Shown piece after piece: positions 7,367 to 15,571 of a stretch of 64,000 bases of DNA. Origin of the DNA: Microvirga flocculans ATCC BAA-817 (lineage in GTDB: Bacteria; Pseudomonadota; Alphaproteobacteria; Rhizobiales; Beijerinckiaceae); the NCBI RefSeq assembly GCF_000518665.1, contig NZ_JAEA01000008.1, forward strand, positions 206,904 through 270,903. The letters are read 5' to 3'. Numbering within the stretch: position 1 is the stretch's first letter; every line of letters starts with the position of its first letter. The notes under the pieces are model-generated. The model was given only the letters and a program-made list of their open reading frames with translations, did no database searches and was not told the DNA's origin. The position numbers and the translations under genes were made by a program.

Positions 7367-9378
7367 AGCGTCTCCGAATCGATGCCAAATTTCTGTTGTG
7401 CTTCGCGCATCTGCGCTTCGAGCTCCTCGTCCGAGAGCGTCGGGCCTGGCTCGGGCTCGGGCGGCATCGGCGTTGCAGCCGGCGATCTGAGATCGGCCAT
7501 GGCGAACGCTTCTCGCCCAGCGAGCTTGTCAGGCGTACCCGGTCGGTCCGCGAGCCGGGCGTCGCCGGACTTCGTCCTCTTGCGACGCCCGTGTTTCTGG
7601 GCGTCAGCGGCCAGTTCGTCATAGAACTCCGCCTTCACGGCGAGGACCTCCTCCTCGGACGCGCCGCGGACCCGGTCGCCCTTGGCTTTCATGAACGCCC
7701 TGTGCTGCCAGAGCGTGAGACCGTCAGCGAAGTTCGGCGCGGTGCATGGTATGCGCTGGAACTTGCCGCTCTCGTCGTCGAGCACGAAGACAGCCGACAA
7801 ATCCGTCGGATCGTAACGAATGTCCTCGAGCCTGAAGTTGCCTCGGCGCTTCACGCGCTGCTCGCGCAGCCAATCGCTGTGATAGTACAGGTTGAAGGCG
7901 CTGATGCCGGTTTTCTGGACAGTTCGCGGATCGAGCACGCCAGACGCAAGAATGGTCAAATCTTCGACGTTGTCCGGCATGCGGACGGGATACCGCTCGA
8001 CGCCCTCGGCCCAAAGTTCCGCCGGGGCGCGGCCGTCGAGGCCGTTGTGCGTGTCTATCGAATAGATGTCGACGATGAACCGATGTAGAAAGTAGTTGAT
8101 CTCTTCGAGAGTGTATATGGCGGCCCGGGCGGGATCATAGCTGCTCTCAGCCGTGGTGCGGCTCAGCGTGACGCCCGACATCTGATCGAACAAAGCCGTT
8201 CGCAACGTGCGGAAGAAGCGCTCGATCTTTCCCTTCTTTTGCGGATTACGCGGCGGTGCGTAGTCGATCGAGATGCCCAGGCTCCGGCATGCCATGACAA
8301 AGTTCCTGGAATGGAACTCCTGACCGTTGTCCACGACGATAACATCTGGCATGCCGTAGCCGAGCCACTCGCGCCGGATCTTGCCGCCAAATGCTTCCTG
8401 GACATACAGCTTCGGCAGGATCATGTGCCGCAGCAATAGCATCACCGAGGCGAAACTCGGCCACTCCCACGTCAAAACGAATCCGAGAACCATGCGCGAA
8501 TATCGGTCAATTGCGACCGTGAGCTTGGGCCGGCCGAGCAGCAGGCCGTCGCGATCCTGGGCATTGATGTCCATATACCAGTGGTCAATCTCGACCACGT
8601 TCAACGGCGCGACCTCGTCTTTGGCGCGACGGACGATGTCGTACTTCAGCTTCGCTGCGCGGCGTCCATGCATGGCAGCGGTGAGTTCTTCGTCGTTCAA
8701 CTTTAGGCTCCATCTGTAAAAGGTTGCCCGGCTCGGTACAGGGAGAGGGTCATCGGACCGGATCAGATTGCGGCGCTTGATCGCTTGCACGAACCGCGGA
8801 TACACCGCGCTCATGTGCCGGTACGGCGTGTTCCGCAGCTCCGCGCGCGTGAAGAAGCTCATGAAGATCTCCTCGACCTCGACGCTTTTCAGGCGCTCTT
8901 CACGCGGCCCGGGATGGCCGGGGACGAGAGCTCGGATGTCGTTGCCGTGCTGCAAGCTCTTCGCGAGCCAGCGGCGAATGGCGCGGGTCGACGGTGGTTT
9001 GCCGCTTGGAAACAGATCGGCGAACTTCCGCGCCGCGGCGGCGAGAACAGCGTCGGAATAGGGTCGCGGGCCACATTCTTCTTGCAACGCGCTCAGGAAC
9101 TTAGACCGCGTCTCCGCCGTCGCGCGGCGATGCTCCGGGATCGCGACGTAATCGCGCTCGAGCGGATTGTACCGCCGCGCCGCGTCCGCGTTTTTCGGCG
9201 CGACATGTCTCAAGAGCCGGCCTTCGGTGAACGCGGCGAGCAGATCGTCGACGGAGAAGATGCGGAACTCGCCCGTGAGCGGCGAGACAAACTGATATCC
9301 TTCCGGCACGCGACGGTGCATCGACCATTCCACCCCGTCGAGTTGCACCCGCTCGTTGAGGTCGAACCGGATGCTCAT
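7363..9378 (-). CDS. tnsB: TnsB/TniA DDE transposase (rve integrase fold)
   Basis: This is the transposase that binds the end repeats and joins the 3' ends to target DNA. At 671 residues it matches TnsB length. The RNase H-like catalytic core shows the DDE triad: D in VVEIDHWYMD (about residue 270), D in VVDNGQEFHS (about 350) and E in KGKIERFFRTL (about 387). Helical DNA-binding domains lie upstream and a mu-C-like beta-barrel plus acidic C-terminal tail downstream; the tail probably contacts TnsC. The start overlaps tnsA by four bases. Confidence 0.94.
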   Translation of the reverse strand: MSIRFDLNERVQLDGVEWSMHRRVPEGYQFVSPLTGEFRIFSVDDLLAAFTEGRLLRHVAPKNADAARRYNPLERDYVAIPEHRRATAETRSKFLSALQEECGPRPYSDAVLAAAARKFADLFPSGKPPSTRAIRRWLAKSLQHGNDIRALVPGHPGPREERLKSVEVEEIFMSFFTRAELRNTPYRHMSAVYPRFVQAIKRRNLIRSDDPLPVPSRATFYRWSLKLNDEELTAAMHGRRAAKLKYDIVRRAKDEVAPLNVVEIDHWYMDINAQDRDGLLLGRPKLTVAIDRYSRMVLGFVLTWEWPSFASVMLLLRHMILPKLYVQEAFGGKIRREWLGYGMPDVIVVDNGQEFHSRNFVMACRSLGISIDYAPPRNPQKKGKIERFFRTLRTALFDQMSGVTLSRTTAESSYDPARAAIYTLEEINYFLHRFIVDIYSIDTHNGLDGRAPAELWAEGVERYPVRMPDNVEDLTILASGVLDPRTVQKTGISAFNLYYHSDWLREQRVKRRGNFRLEDIRYDPTDLSAVFVLDDESGKFQRIPCTAPNFADGLTLWQHRAFMKAKGDRVRGASEEEVLAVKAEFYDELAADAQKHGRRKRTKSGDARLADRPGTPDKLAGREAFAMADLRSPAATPMPPEPEPGPTLSDEELEAQMREAQQKFGIDSETL

Positions 9379-10037
9379 GGCACGCCTCCGACGACGAGCT
9401 TGCTCTGCGGCGTGAGCGGCGCGTCCGCATCGGCCAGGAATATCGCGCCGTCGAGGATCATGGCGTATAGGGCGTAGCGCGCGTCGCGGGCCACACCGAG
9501 CATGTCGGGGATGTCGCCGACCGCAACGCCCCCGGGTGATGCGAGGAGCAGCTCCAGTACCCTTTCGGCGAACTCGGGCGACGGCTTGGTTCCTCTGCCG
9601 CGCAAGAGTTCGATTGCGTTGCCAAGGCGCGGTTCGCGCTGGATCTCGTGCTCCGTCATCACTTTATAGGCAATGCCGCGGAGCGCCAGCTCGCGCGTCA
9701 GCACTTTCGTGCGGTACGCATACTTCGCCGCGTCGTCTGCGTATTTCGTCTCCACGATCATCGCCGCGCCATTCCGCACGAGCGCGAAATCAGGCGTGTG
9801 GTCCCGCGTCACGCCGTTCTCGTCGGCATAAAACAGCGTGCATGGCTGCTCGCGCAAAAACGTGACCGCCGGGTCGGCTTCGCACAACCGCAGGAAGTCG
9901 CGCTCGAGGTGCGACTCGTAGCCGATTTGCTCGAACTTACGGCTCGCGAACCACCCCACATGCGTCGAATGAGAGCGACGCACGACTTTCCGCACGGGCG
10001 GGCCGCTCATTAACGACTTGAACTGATCTGACAGCAT
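9375..10037 (-). CDS. tnsA: TnsA endonuclease (5'-end cleavage subunit)
   Basis: TnsA cuts the 5' ends of the transposon, enabling cut-and-paste rather than replicative transposition. The restriction-enzyme-like core is visible: E in GYESHLERDF, D in RDHTPDFALV and the E-x-K of VETKYADD, followed by a winged-helix C-terminal domain. I chose the ATG at 10037 because GAAGGTG lies seven bases upstream; an in-frame extension to 10217 adds 60 residues of low-complexity appearance. It is the first gene of the tnsABC-tniQ-tniQ operon. Confidence 0.9.
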   Translation of the reverse strand: MLSDQFKSLMSGPPVRKVVRRSHSTHVGWFASRKFEQIGYESHLERDFLRLCEADPAVTFLREQPCTLFYADENGVTRDHTPDFALVRNGAAMIVETKYADDAAKYAYRTKVLTRELALRGIAYKVMTEHEIQREPRLGNAIELLRGRGTKPSPEFAERVLELLLASPGGVAVGDIPDMLGVARDARYALYAMILDGAIFLADADAPLTPQSKLVVGGVP

Positions 10038-10554
10038 CTGAACACCTTCGGTAGCAAGGCGCTCGCCGCTCGATCCCACGCTCAACCCTAAAAATGTCCC
10101 GGGTTGGCGGGACCCGTCCCGCCTGCATCTTTCAGGGATTCGAATGACAAAGCCTTCACTCATCAATTCTGGTCCTTTCCAGAGTTTGATGAGTGAGAAG
10201 GTGCGTTTCATCCGCACCCTTCCCGCGTTCCGCGGCGGCTCCGCCGACTAAAACCCAAACGCCATCACCCGTGCTAGCAAGCGCCCGGACGTCGGCCAGG
10301 TCGCCGTTCAGGGGCCGCTTGTGCTCGTCCGTGGGCGCGATGACGTGGTTCATATGAACGAGCTTGAGCAAAAGTCGTCAATTAATCGTAACTTTAGATT
10401 GCAAATTTCCTCTAAAGGTTGTACCTAGCAGCTTCCAAGCTGGCGTCGCATGTACTTGGCGGAACTCTCGGTTCTTGAGAGCCTCAGCTCACACGCTTAG
10501 ACGTGAACGAGGAGAGGCGACAGAATCTCGCTTCACGACCGCACCGAAAATCCA
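10038..10554. other. Intergenic region between tnsA and the cyclase-like gene
   Basis: About 500 bp that should hold divergent promoters for the tns operon (minus) and the cyclase-like gene (plus). It contains a perfect GC-rich palindrome GGCGGGAC-CC-GTCCCGCC at 10106-10123 and a longer dyad at 10157-10195. A minus-strand frame of 71 codons (10156-10371) has no recognisable similarity and I do not call it a gene. Confidence 0.5.
10157..10195. promoter_or_regulatory. Long interrupted palindrome upstream of tnsA
   Basis: Outer arms CACTCATCAA (10157-10166) and TTGATGAGTG (10186-10195) are exact inverted repeats. Inner arms TCTGG and CCAGA (68-72 and 79-83 of the same block) extend the dyad around a six-base loop. 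In the leader of the tns operon this could be an operator or a transcript hairpin; no assignment beyond position is possible. Confidence 0.6.
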
Positions 10555-11502
10555 ATGCCCGATCCCCAATCTTATCCTGCTGCAAACCCGACCTACGAAC
10601 GACGTCTCGTCGTCTTCATCGATTTCCTCGGCTTCAAAGAAATCGTGGAGCGCACCACGCATGATCCAGATTATCTGGGAGAGATCCTGAGAGCCATGGA
10701 TGTCCTCGGGGAAATTGGAATGGAGCCTGAGATATTCGGGAGCCAACGCCTCACCCAATTCTCGGATTCGATTGTCCTATCCTACCGCATTGACGAAGAG
10801 TCCGCCGTCTTCTGGCTCTTGAGTCAGATCTCACTGGCTGTGATCGGGCTTGTGGAGCGCGGCTTTCTCATCCGCGGTGCGGTGACGGTTGGTGACCTCT
10901 ACCACCACGACCGGCATGTCGTCGGGCCTGCGATGGTCCGCGCATACGAGATGGAGAGCAAGAAGGCCAAGCATCCCCGTGTGATCATCGATCCCGAGGT
11001 CGTTCGAGTTGCTCGCCAAAGTCATGCCATCGGTCACGCCCCCGATGAGGAGGAGGAATATGTCCGCGCGTTCATCACCAAAGACCTCGATGGATTATTC
11101 TTTCTGGACTATGTGTCTTGGAAATCGGTGATTGAGGTCGCTGGCGGGAACGACAAGCGCTACCCCAAGTATCTCGAGAAGCTGGCAAGGCTGATTGAGC
11201 AGGGGCTTCAGCATGACAATGCTGGTGTCGCCGAGAAGTATCTGTGGCTGCACCGGCAGTATGTCGACGCCCTCGATTTGATTCGAACCCTTCCTGCCGA
11301 CAATGGGTATAGGCTAGAAAATCCCGAGAACTGCACTGCAATCGAAGCCATGCCGGACATGGACGAGCTCGCTGAAACCACGAAGGAGCGTGTTGCCGCT
11401 GCTAGGAAGTCCAAATGGGCCATCTTCCGCCATCTTGTCCGAAGCTGGTTCCGGCGTTGGCTCCCTACAGCGAGGCGGCCTGACGACGGTCAGAGTCCCT
11501 AA
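10555..11502 (+). CDS. Class III nucleotidyl-cyclase-like protein (possible defence cyclase)
   Basis: The 315-residue protein has the order of elements of a class III cyclase palm domain. These are a first metal-ligand Asp in VVFIDFLGF (D23), a second in QFSDSIVLSY (D71), then RGAVTVGDLYHHDRHVVGPA, matching the beta-hairpin plus G-x-x-V/A helix that normally reads VNxAARLE. The usual Asn/Arg transition-state residues are not obvious in that helix (MVRAYEMES), so substrate or activity may differ. The basic C-terminus (last 35 residues, Arg/Trp-rich) may touch membrane or nucleic acid. No toxin-like partner adjoins it. A signalling role as in Pycsar is an inference. Confidence 0.55.
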   Translation: MPDPQSYPAANPTYERRLVVFIDFLGFKEIVERTTHDPDYLGEILRAMDVLGEIGMEPEIFGSQRLTQFSDSIVLSYRIDEESAVFWLLSQISLAVIGLVERGFLIRGAVTVGDLYHHDRHVVGPAMVRAYEMESKKAKHPRVIIDPEVVRVARQSHAIGHAPDEEEEYVRAFITKDLDGLFFLDYVSWKSVIEVAGGNDKRYPKYLEKLARLIEQGLQHDNAGVAEKYLWLHRQYVDALDLIRTLPADNGYRLENPENCTAIEAMPDMDELAETTKERVAAARKSKWAIFRHLVRSWFRRWLPTARRPDDGQSP

Positions 11503-11619
11503 CTCAAGCAGGTGGCTCCCTGCCACATTCTGGAATTTCGGTTTTGTCTGCCGTTATGGTGCGGGTCGTCCCTCCAATCTTTCTTGATCTGATTTCCGGC
11601 GGAGAGGATGCTGAGGAGC

Positions 11620-12216
11620 ATGACAGACGGGATTTCGTCAGACTGGTGGCCAGGCAGGCGGGCACGGTCCGCACGCACAGCGATGGCGCGAGGATTCCTG
11701 CTCTTCACCGCGTACTGCGCCTGCATCCCGGCGGCGAACTGGCTGATCGGCCACGTCGGCACGGTCTGCGTCCCGCAAGGACCGTGCCTGATTCCCGTCG
11801 CGCCAGGCCTGATGGCTCCGAGCGGCGTGCTGATGGTCGGCGTCGCGCTCGTGTTGCGCGACCTGGTGCAGAGATGTGTTGGTGCGTCGGTCGCCCTTGG
11901 GGCCATCTTGACGGGAACAGGCCTGTCCGCCCTGCTCGCCTCCCCCTCCCTCGCCCTGGCCTCGGCCGTGTCGTTTCTCGTATCAGAGGCGCTCGACTTC
12001 GCCGTCTATACCCCGCTCCAGCGCAAGAGGCTGGTTTGGGCCGTGGCGCTCAGCAGCGTCGCTGGAGCCGTTGCTGACAGCGTCCTGTTCGTCGGCCTCG
12101 CCTTCGGCAGCCTCGATTACGTGGCGGGGCAAATTCTCGGGAAATGCTGGGCCGTGCTACTGATGCTGCCCCTGATCGTGGGGCTCCGTCGACGGGACGC
12201 TAAACTCCTCAGCTGA
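11620..12216 (+). CDS. VUT/YhhQ-family membrane transporter (putative queuosine-precursor importer)
   Basis: A polytopic inner-membrane protein of about 200 residues with six hydrophobic segments. It has family-typical stretches LVLRDLVQR, FLVSEALDFAVYTPLQ and AGAVADSVLFVGLAFG. YhhQ/VUT proteins import 7-deazapurine precursors such as preQ0/preQ1. The gene lies next to a cluster with a QueC-like gene, which strengthens a deazapurine theme. I took the ATG at 11620 (GGAGAGG twelve bases upstream); 11683 is an alternative nearer the first membrane segment. Its end converges with the HTH gene. Confidence 0.78.
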   Translation: MTDGISSDWWPGRRARSARTAMARGFLLFTAYCACIPAANWLIGHVGTVCVPQGPCLIPVAPGLMAPSGVLMVGVALVLRDLVQRCVGASVALGAILTGTGLSALLASPSLALASAVSFLVSEALDFAVYTPLQRKRLVWAVALSSVAGAVADSVLFVGLAFGSLDYVAGQILGKCWAVLLMLPLIVGLRRRDAKLLS

Positions 12217-12248
12217 CGCCTCTTAAGATGCTGGGAGCAGCCGTCGCC

Positions 12249-12557
12249 TTAATGGGCGATCTGCTGCACGGCTCGCAACAATTGCATAATTTGCATACGC
12301 TTCTCCGGCGGCGCGGCCATGAGGCCCTCGACGATCCGCCTCAACTCGCCGTTCTCCTCGGCCGGCAGCTCGCTCCGCGCCAACCATTCCGACAGCGCTG
12401 CCGCCGTCTTTCGCCCCATTTTTATCTTGCCAGATAGCAGTTTGCTCAGGTGAGGCTGCGTCACCCTACAGGCTTTGGCGACCTCCGCTTGAGTGAGGCG
12501 CAGGGCCTGCATCCGGCCACGGACTTGCCGCAGGATATCGGGAGGATCAGTTGACAT
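12249..12557 (-). CDS. Helix-turn-helix (XRE-type) repressor
   Basis: A 102-residue regulator. Residues 10-65 form a Cro/C1-type HTH (MQALRLTQAEVAKACRVT followed by QPHLSKLLSGK), and the rest is a short helical tail that may dimerise. It is divergent from the OGG-QueC operon; the 50-bp space holds a strict AT-rich palindrome (12571-12589) suited to autoregulation and operon repression. Start chosen at MSTDPPD, the first Met outside the palindrome. A repressor guarding a divergent effector operon is typical of defence or toxic modules, though not proof. Confidence 0.85.
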   Translation of the reverse strand: MSTDPPDILRQVRGRMQALRLTQAEVAKACRVTQPHLSKLLSGKIKMGRKTAAALSEWLARSELPAEENGELRRIVEGLMAAPPEKRMQIMQLLRAVQQIAH

Positions 12558-12570
12558 CGGATGCCTCAAA

Positions 12571-12589
12571 ATGCATAATATATATGCAT
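12571..12589. promoter_or_regulatory. Palindromic operator between HTH repressor and OGG-QueC operon
   Basis: ATGCATA (12571-12577) and TATGCAT (12583-12589) form an exact dyad separated by five A/T bases. The site overlaps AT-rich sequence that could serve as the -10 region of the operon, 18 bases before the glycosylase ATG. It is the likely binding site of the adjacent HTH protein. Confidence 0.7.
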
Positions 12590-12607
12590 TACATAGGATC
12601 ACAGGAC

Positions 12608-13465
12608 ATGCAACAGGTCATCGCGAAGATCGCTGGCACATACGCGGCCCTCGACCTCCCCGATCCCGACGCATGGCTGATGCCGGGGATCCGCTGGGGC
12701 AGCTTCGAGCATGCCCTGACCCCGGCCTTCTGGGTGAGCCAGGCGTGGATGAGCGACGAGGCCCAGGCCCCGTCCTTTCGGCTTGGCAAAACGCTCGTCG
12801 AGGAGGTTGTCGTCTGCCTGCTCGGCGGGCACGGCATGCCGGCTGAGGTCGGCCTGGCCGCGTCGGACCGCATCTGCAAGGCCCTGGCGGACACCGCGGA
12901 CAACCTCCTGTCGGACGAGGAATGCGAGCGCCTGCTGCTCGAACCCTTCCTGGTCGGGGGCCGACCGGTCCGCTATCGCTTCGCGCGGCAGCGGGCGCGC
13001 TATCTGGCGGGAACGCTTCGGGGCCTGAAGGCCATCGACGAGGCCGGCCTGTCCGACGTGGCCTTCCGGGACGCGCTCTGCACCCTGCCGGGCATCGGGC
13101 CCAAGACGGCGTCCTGGATCGTCCGCAACCGCCGGGCAAGCGACGCGGTGGCGATCCTCGACGTCCACATCATCCGGGCCTGCCAGATCATGGGGGTCTT
13201 CCCGGAATCGGCGTGCCCGGCGCGCCATTATCTGGGGCTGGAAAAGCGGTTTCTTGACTTCTGCTTGGCCGCCGGGGCCCGGGCGTCCGTCGTCGACGCG
13301 GTGATGTGGGGCACGATGCGCCGGGTCAGCAAGCGCTTGTTGAACCAGCTCATTGACCAAAACCAGAAGTTTTATAATGCTCGCGCTGGATTCGAACAGG
13401 AGAGCATTCAGTGTCAGGGTCAGGTCCAAGCGATTGGAGTAGCAACGGCGGCTCCGGCTCCCTAG
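12608..13465 (+). CDS. OGG1/HhH-GPD-type DNA glycosylase-lyase
   Basis: Enzymes of this superfamily excise a modified base from DNA. The helix-hairpin-helix LPGIGPKTASWIV lies near residues 160-172. K166 aligns with the catalytic Lys of OGG1, and D185 in AILDVHIIRA with the conserved Asp, so a bifunctional glycosylase/AP lyase is expected. The core ends near residue 250; the last 35 residues overlap the next gene in another frame and may be unstructured. AGGA precedes the ATG. First gene of a five-gene overlapping operon. OGG-like proteins accompany QueC and TGT proteins in type IV CBASS, but no CD-NTase or TGT is adjacent here. Confidence 0.85.
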   Translation: MQQVIAKIAGTYAALDLPDPDAWLMPGIRWGSFEHALTPAFWVSQAWMSDEAQAPSFRLGKTLVEEVVVCLLGGHGMPAEVGLAASDRICKALADTADNLLSDEECERLLLEPFLVGGRPVRYRFARQRARYLAGTLRGLKAIDEAGLSDVAFRDALCTLPGIGPKTASWIVRNRRASDAVAILDVHIIRACQIMGVFPESACPARHYLGLEKRFLDFCLAAGARASVVDAVMWGTMRRVSKRLLNQLIDQNQKFYNARAGFEQESIQCQGQVQAIGVATAAPAP

Positions 13466-13776
13466 GGGGCGGAGGGAGCGGAGGCGGCGGGTCCGACAAC
13501 CCGTGCATGCGGGTCCGGAACGGCACCATCACCAGCCCGAAGCCGGCTGTGGTCGCCGGCCTCAGGGTCGGCAGCATCCTCGCCGTCCGCACGCGGCCGG
13601 CAGGGCCGACCACCGCCCTGGTGGTGGAGGACGCGGCCGGGCAGTTGGCCGGCTCCCTCACCTTCTATGGCTATTTGGACGTCATCGACTGCATCCAGAA
13701 CCAAGGCGTCGCCTATCGGGCCGTCGTGACCAACATTGTCGGCGGGGCTCACGAGGTCCGCGTGGAGCCGGTGTGA
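13411..13776 (+). CDS. Small protein with Gly/Ser-rich N-terminal tail
   Basis: A 121-residue protein starting at GTG (AGGAG nine bases upstream) with N-terminus MSGSGPSDWSSNGG and a further stretch of almost pure Gly/Ser to about residue 28. A Cys follows, then a compact beta-rich domain (about residues 32-121: TSPKPAVVAGLRVGS, LVVEDAAGQLAGSL, CIQNQGVAYRAVV). I recall related flexible-tail proteins in conflict-type operons but know no function. Its tail begins inside the glycosylase gene and its stop overlaps the next ATG, so it is fully coupled. The exposed Gly-rich N-terminus beside a QueC-like ligase suggests a substrate of modification; that is inference. Confidence 0.75.
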   Translation: MSGSGPSDWSSNGGSGSLGGGGSGGGGSDNPCMRVRNGTITSPKPAVVAGLRVGSILAVRTRPAGPTTALVVEDAAGQLAGSLTFYGYLDVIDCIQNQGVAYRAVVTNIVGGAHEVRVEPV

Positions 13777-14981
13777 TGGCCGATCTCACCGTCGTCGGCG
13801 GCGTCTATCTCGAGGTGTGCATCCAACCGTTCTGGGAGGAGCTTTACGGATCGGCCGGTCGAGCCGTCGCGGCCGTGGCCGGTCTTGTCGACGGCAAGAC
13901 CACCCTGGTGTCGTATGTCAGCGACAGGGACCTGAGGGCGGCGGACCAACTGGCGCAGCGGTCCCGGGCCGGCCTGGAACGACACGCCAGCGCCGATACG
14001 ATCAAGTTCCACTATCTTCACCCGCTTGCCACGCCGACCATCAGTCCGCCTCCCGACCGCATCGTAGCCCGCGAGCCTATTCGGGTGAACGGCGACGTCG
14101 TGCTGCGCTACGGCATGCTGGAAGGAGAAGCGGTCGTCGACGCTGGCACCGCCGTCTATGACCCGCAGTCGGCGTTCGGCGCGAGGCGCTTCACTGAGAA
14201 CGGCTCCAGGGCGAAGCGGCTTGCCATCGTGCTCAACCGGTACGAGGCCGTGTCGATGACGGGCCTGGACGATCCGGCTGCGGCAGCCGAATGGCTGCTG
14301 CGCGAGGAAGGCGCGGAGGTCGTCATCCTCAAGATGGGCGGGCACGGCGCTTGGGTCATCACCTCCGGCGGGAAGGACGTCGTGCCGCTCTACCAGACCG
14401 AGCGCGTCTGGAAGATCGGCTCCGGCGATGTCTTCTCGGCGGCCTTCGCCGCTTTCTGGGGTTGTCAGGAGATGCCGGCGGCGGAGGCGGCAGACCTGGC
14501 CTCGCGCGCCACGGCGCGGTACTGCGACACGCGGGAGCTCCCGATCCCTGATCCTGCGGCGCTGCGGGCCCTGGCCTACCCGCCGGTGAGCCCCGGAACA
14601 GGGCTCGTCTACCTCGCCGCGCCTTTCTTCGACCTCGGCCAACGGTGGCTCGTGGAGGAAACCTATACGCTGTTGAGGGACTTCGGCGCGGGCGTGTTCT
14701 CCCCGGTCCACGCGGTGGGCCCCGGCCTGGCCGAAGTCGTCGCGCCGGCCGATATCGAAGGCCTTGAAAGGTCCGACGTGGTCCTCGCCATCCTCAACGG
14801 CCTCGATACCGGAACGGTCTTCGAGATCGGCTATGCCGTCAAGAGAGGGATCCCGGTGGTGGCCTTCGCCCAGAACGTCAGGGAAGAGGATCTCAAGATG
14901 ATCGTCGGCACCGGATGCGAGGTCACGGACGATTTCACAACGGCTCTCTACCGGACCATTTGGAGGCTCCCCCATCCATGA
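13776..14981 (+). CDS. PfkB-family kinase fused to a nucleoside 2-deoxyribosyltransferase-like domain
   Basis: A 401-residue fusion. Residues 1-265 form a ribokinase/PfkB-like domain ending in WKIGSGDVFSAAFAAF, whose GxGD contains the catalytic Asp; PfkB enzymes phosphorylate sugars or nucleosides. Residues 275-401 match the nucleoside 2-deoxyribosyltransferase fold: VYLAAPFFDLGQRW at its start, then VLAILNGLDTGTVFEIGYA with the catalytic Glu, then GIPVVAF. Such domains cleave or exchange N-glycosidic bonds. Start overlaps the Gly-rich gene (TGATG) and stop overlaps queC-like. The combination suggests handling of a nucleoside or base intermediate. Confidence 0.85.
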   Translation: MADLTVVGGVYLEVCIQPFWEELYGSAGRAVAAVAGLVDGKTTLVSYVSDRDLRAADQLAQRSRAGLERHASADTIKFHYLHPLATPTISPPPDRIVAREPIRVNGDVVLRYGMLEGEAVVDAGTAVYDPQSAFGARRFTENGSRAKRLAIVLNRYEAVSMTGLDDPAAAAEWLLREEGAEVVILKMGGHGAWVITSGGKDVVPLYQTERVWKIGSGDVFSAAFAAFWGCQEMPAAEAADLASRATARYCDTRELPIPDPAALRALAYPPVSPGTGLVYLAAPFFDLGQRWLVEETYTLLRDFGAGVFSPVHAVGPGLAEVVAPADIEGLERSDVVLAILNGLDTGTVFEIGYAVKRGIPVVAFAQNVREEDLKMIVGTGCEVTDDFTTALYRTIWRLPHP

Positions 14982-15571
14982 TCGCGCTCCTTCTGTCAGG
15001 TGGCATGGATTCCGCCTGCCTCGCATGGTGGAAGAGGCCCGACGTGGCGATCACGGTCGATTACGGTCAGCGCCCGGCGGACGCCGAGATCGAGGCGGCC
15101 GGCGCGGTCTGCAAGGCCCTTGGCATCCGCCATGAAGTCGTCCGCGCGGATTGCTCCTCCCTTGGCTCCGGCGACATGGCGGGATTGCCTCCGGCGGACA
15201 TCGCGCCGGTCCCGGAATGGTGGCCGTTCCGAAACCAGCTGGTCCTCACCCTCGCCGGCATCGCGGCGGTCAGGCTCGGCGTGACGCACCTGATGATCGG
15301 CGCGCTCCTGACCGACGGCGCGCACGCCGACGGCCGGCCGGAATTCGTCGAGGCGATGTCCGCCGTGATGGCGCTGCAGGAGGGCGGGATCACCGTCTCC
15401 GCCCCGGCCATCGAGCTGACCGCCGTCGATCTGGTCAGGATCTCGCAGATCCCGAAGGAGGTGCTCGCCTGGACCCATTCATGCCACGTCGCCAATCACG
15501 CCTGCGGCCGGTGCCGCGGCTGCTTCAAGCACTCCAGGACATGTGAAGAGCTTGGCTGGGATCCCCGCTGA
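14978..15571 (+). CDS. QueC-like 7-cyano-7-deazaguanine synthase / deazaguanine ligase
   Basis: QueC makes preQ0 from CDG with ATP and ammonia. The PP-loop SGGMDS is at residues 7-12, a family-typical WPFRNQLVLTLAGIAA follows mid-protein, and a zinc-binding Cys cluster (CHVANHACGRCRGC) lies near the C-terminus. At 197 residues it is somewhat shorter than housekeeping QueC. None of queD, queE or folE is nearby, so it is probably a specialised paralog. QueC homologs occur in type IV CBASS (Cap9) and Qatuor (QatC), where they may modify a partner protein. Coupled on both sides by overlapping stop/start codons. Confidence 0.88.
   Translation: MIALLLSGGMDSACLAWWKRPDVAITVDYGQRPADAEIEAAGAVCKALGIRHEVVRADCSSLGSGDMAGLPPADIAPVPEWWPFRNQLVLTLAGIAAVRLGVTHLMIGALLTDGAHADGRPEFVEAMSAVMALQEGGITVSAPAIELTAVDLVRISQIPKEVLAWTHSCHVANHACGRCRGCFKHSRTCEELGWDPR

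Noticed and set aside
10156..10371. Minus-strand frame of 71 codons upstream of tnsA
   Set aside because: No Shine-Dalgarno, no recognisable similarity, and it overlaps the long palindrome; left as non-coding.
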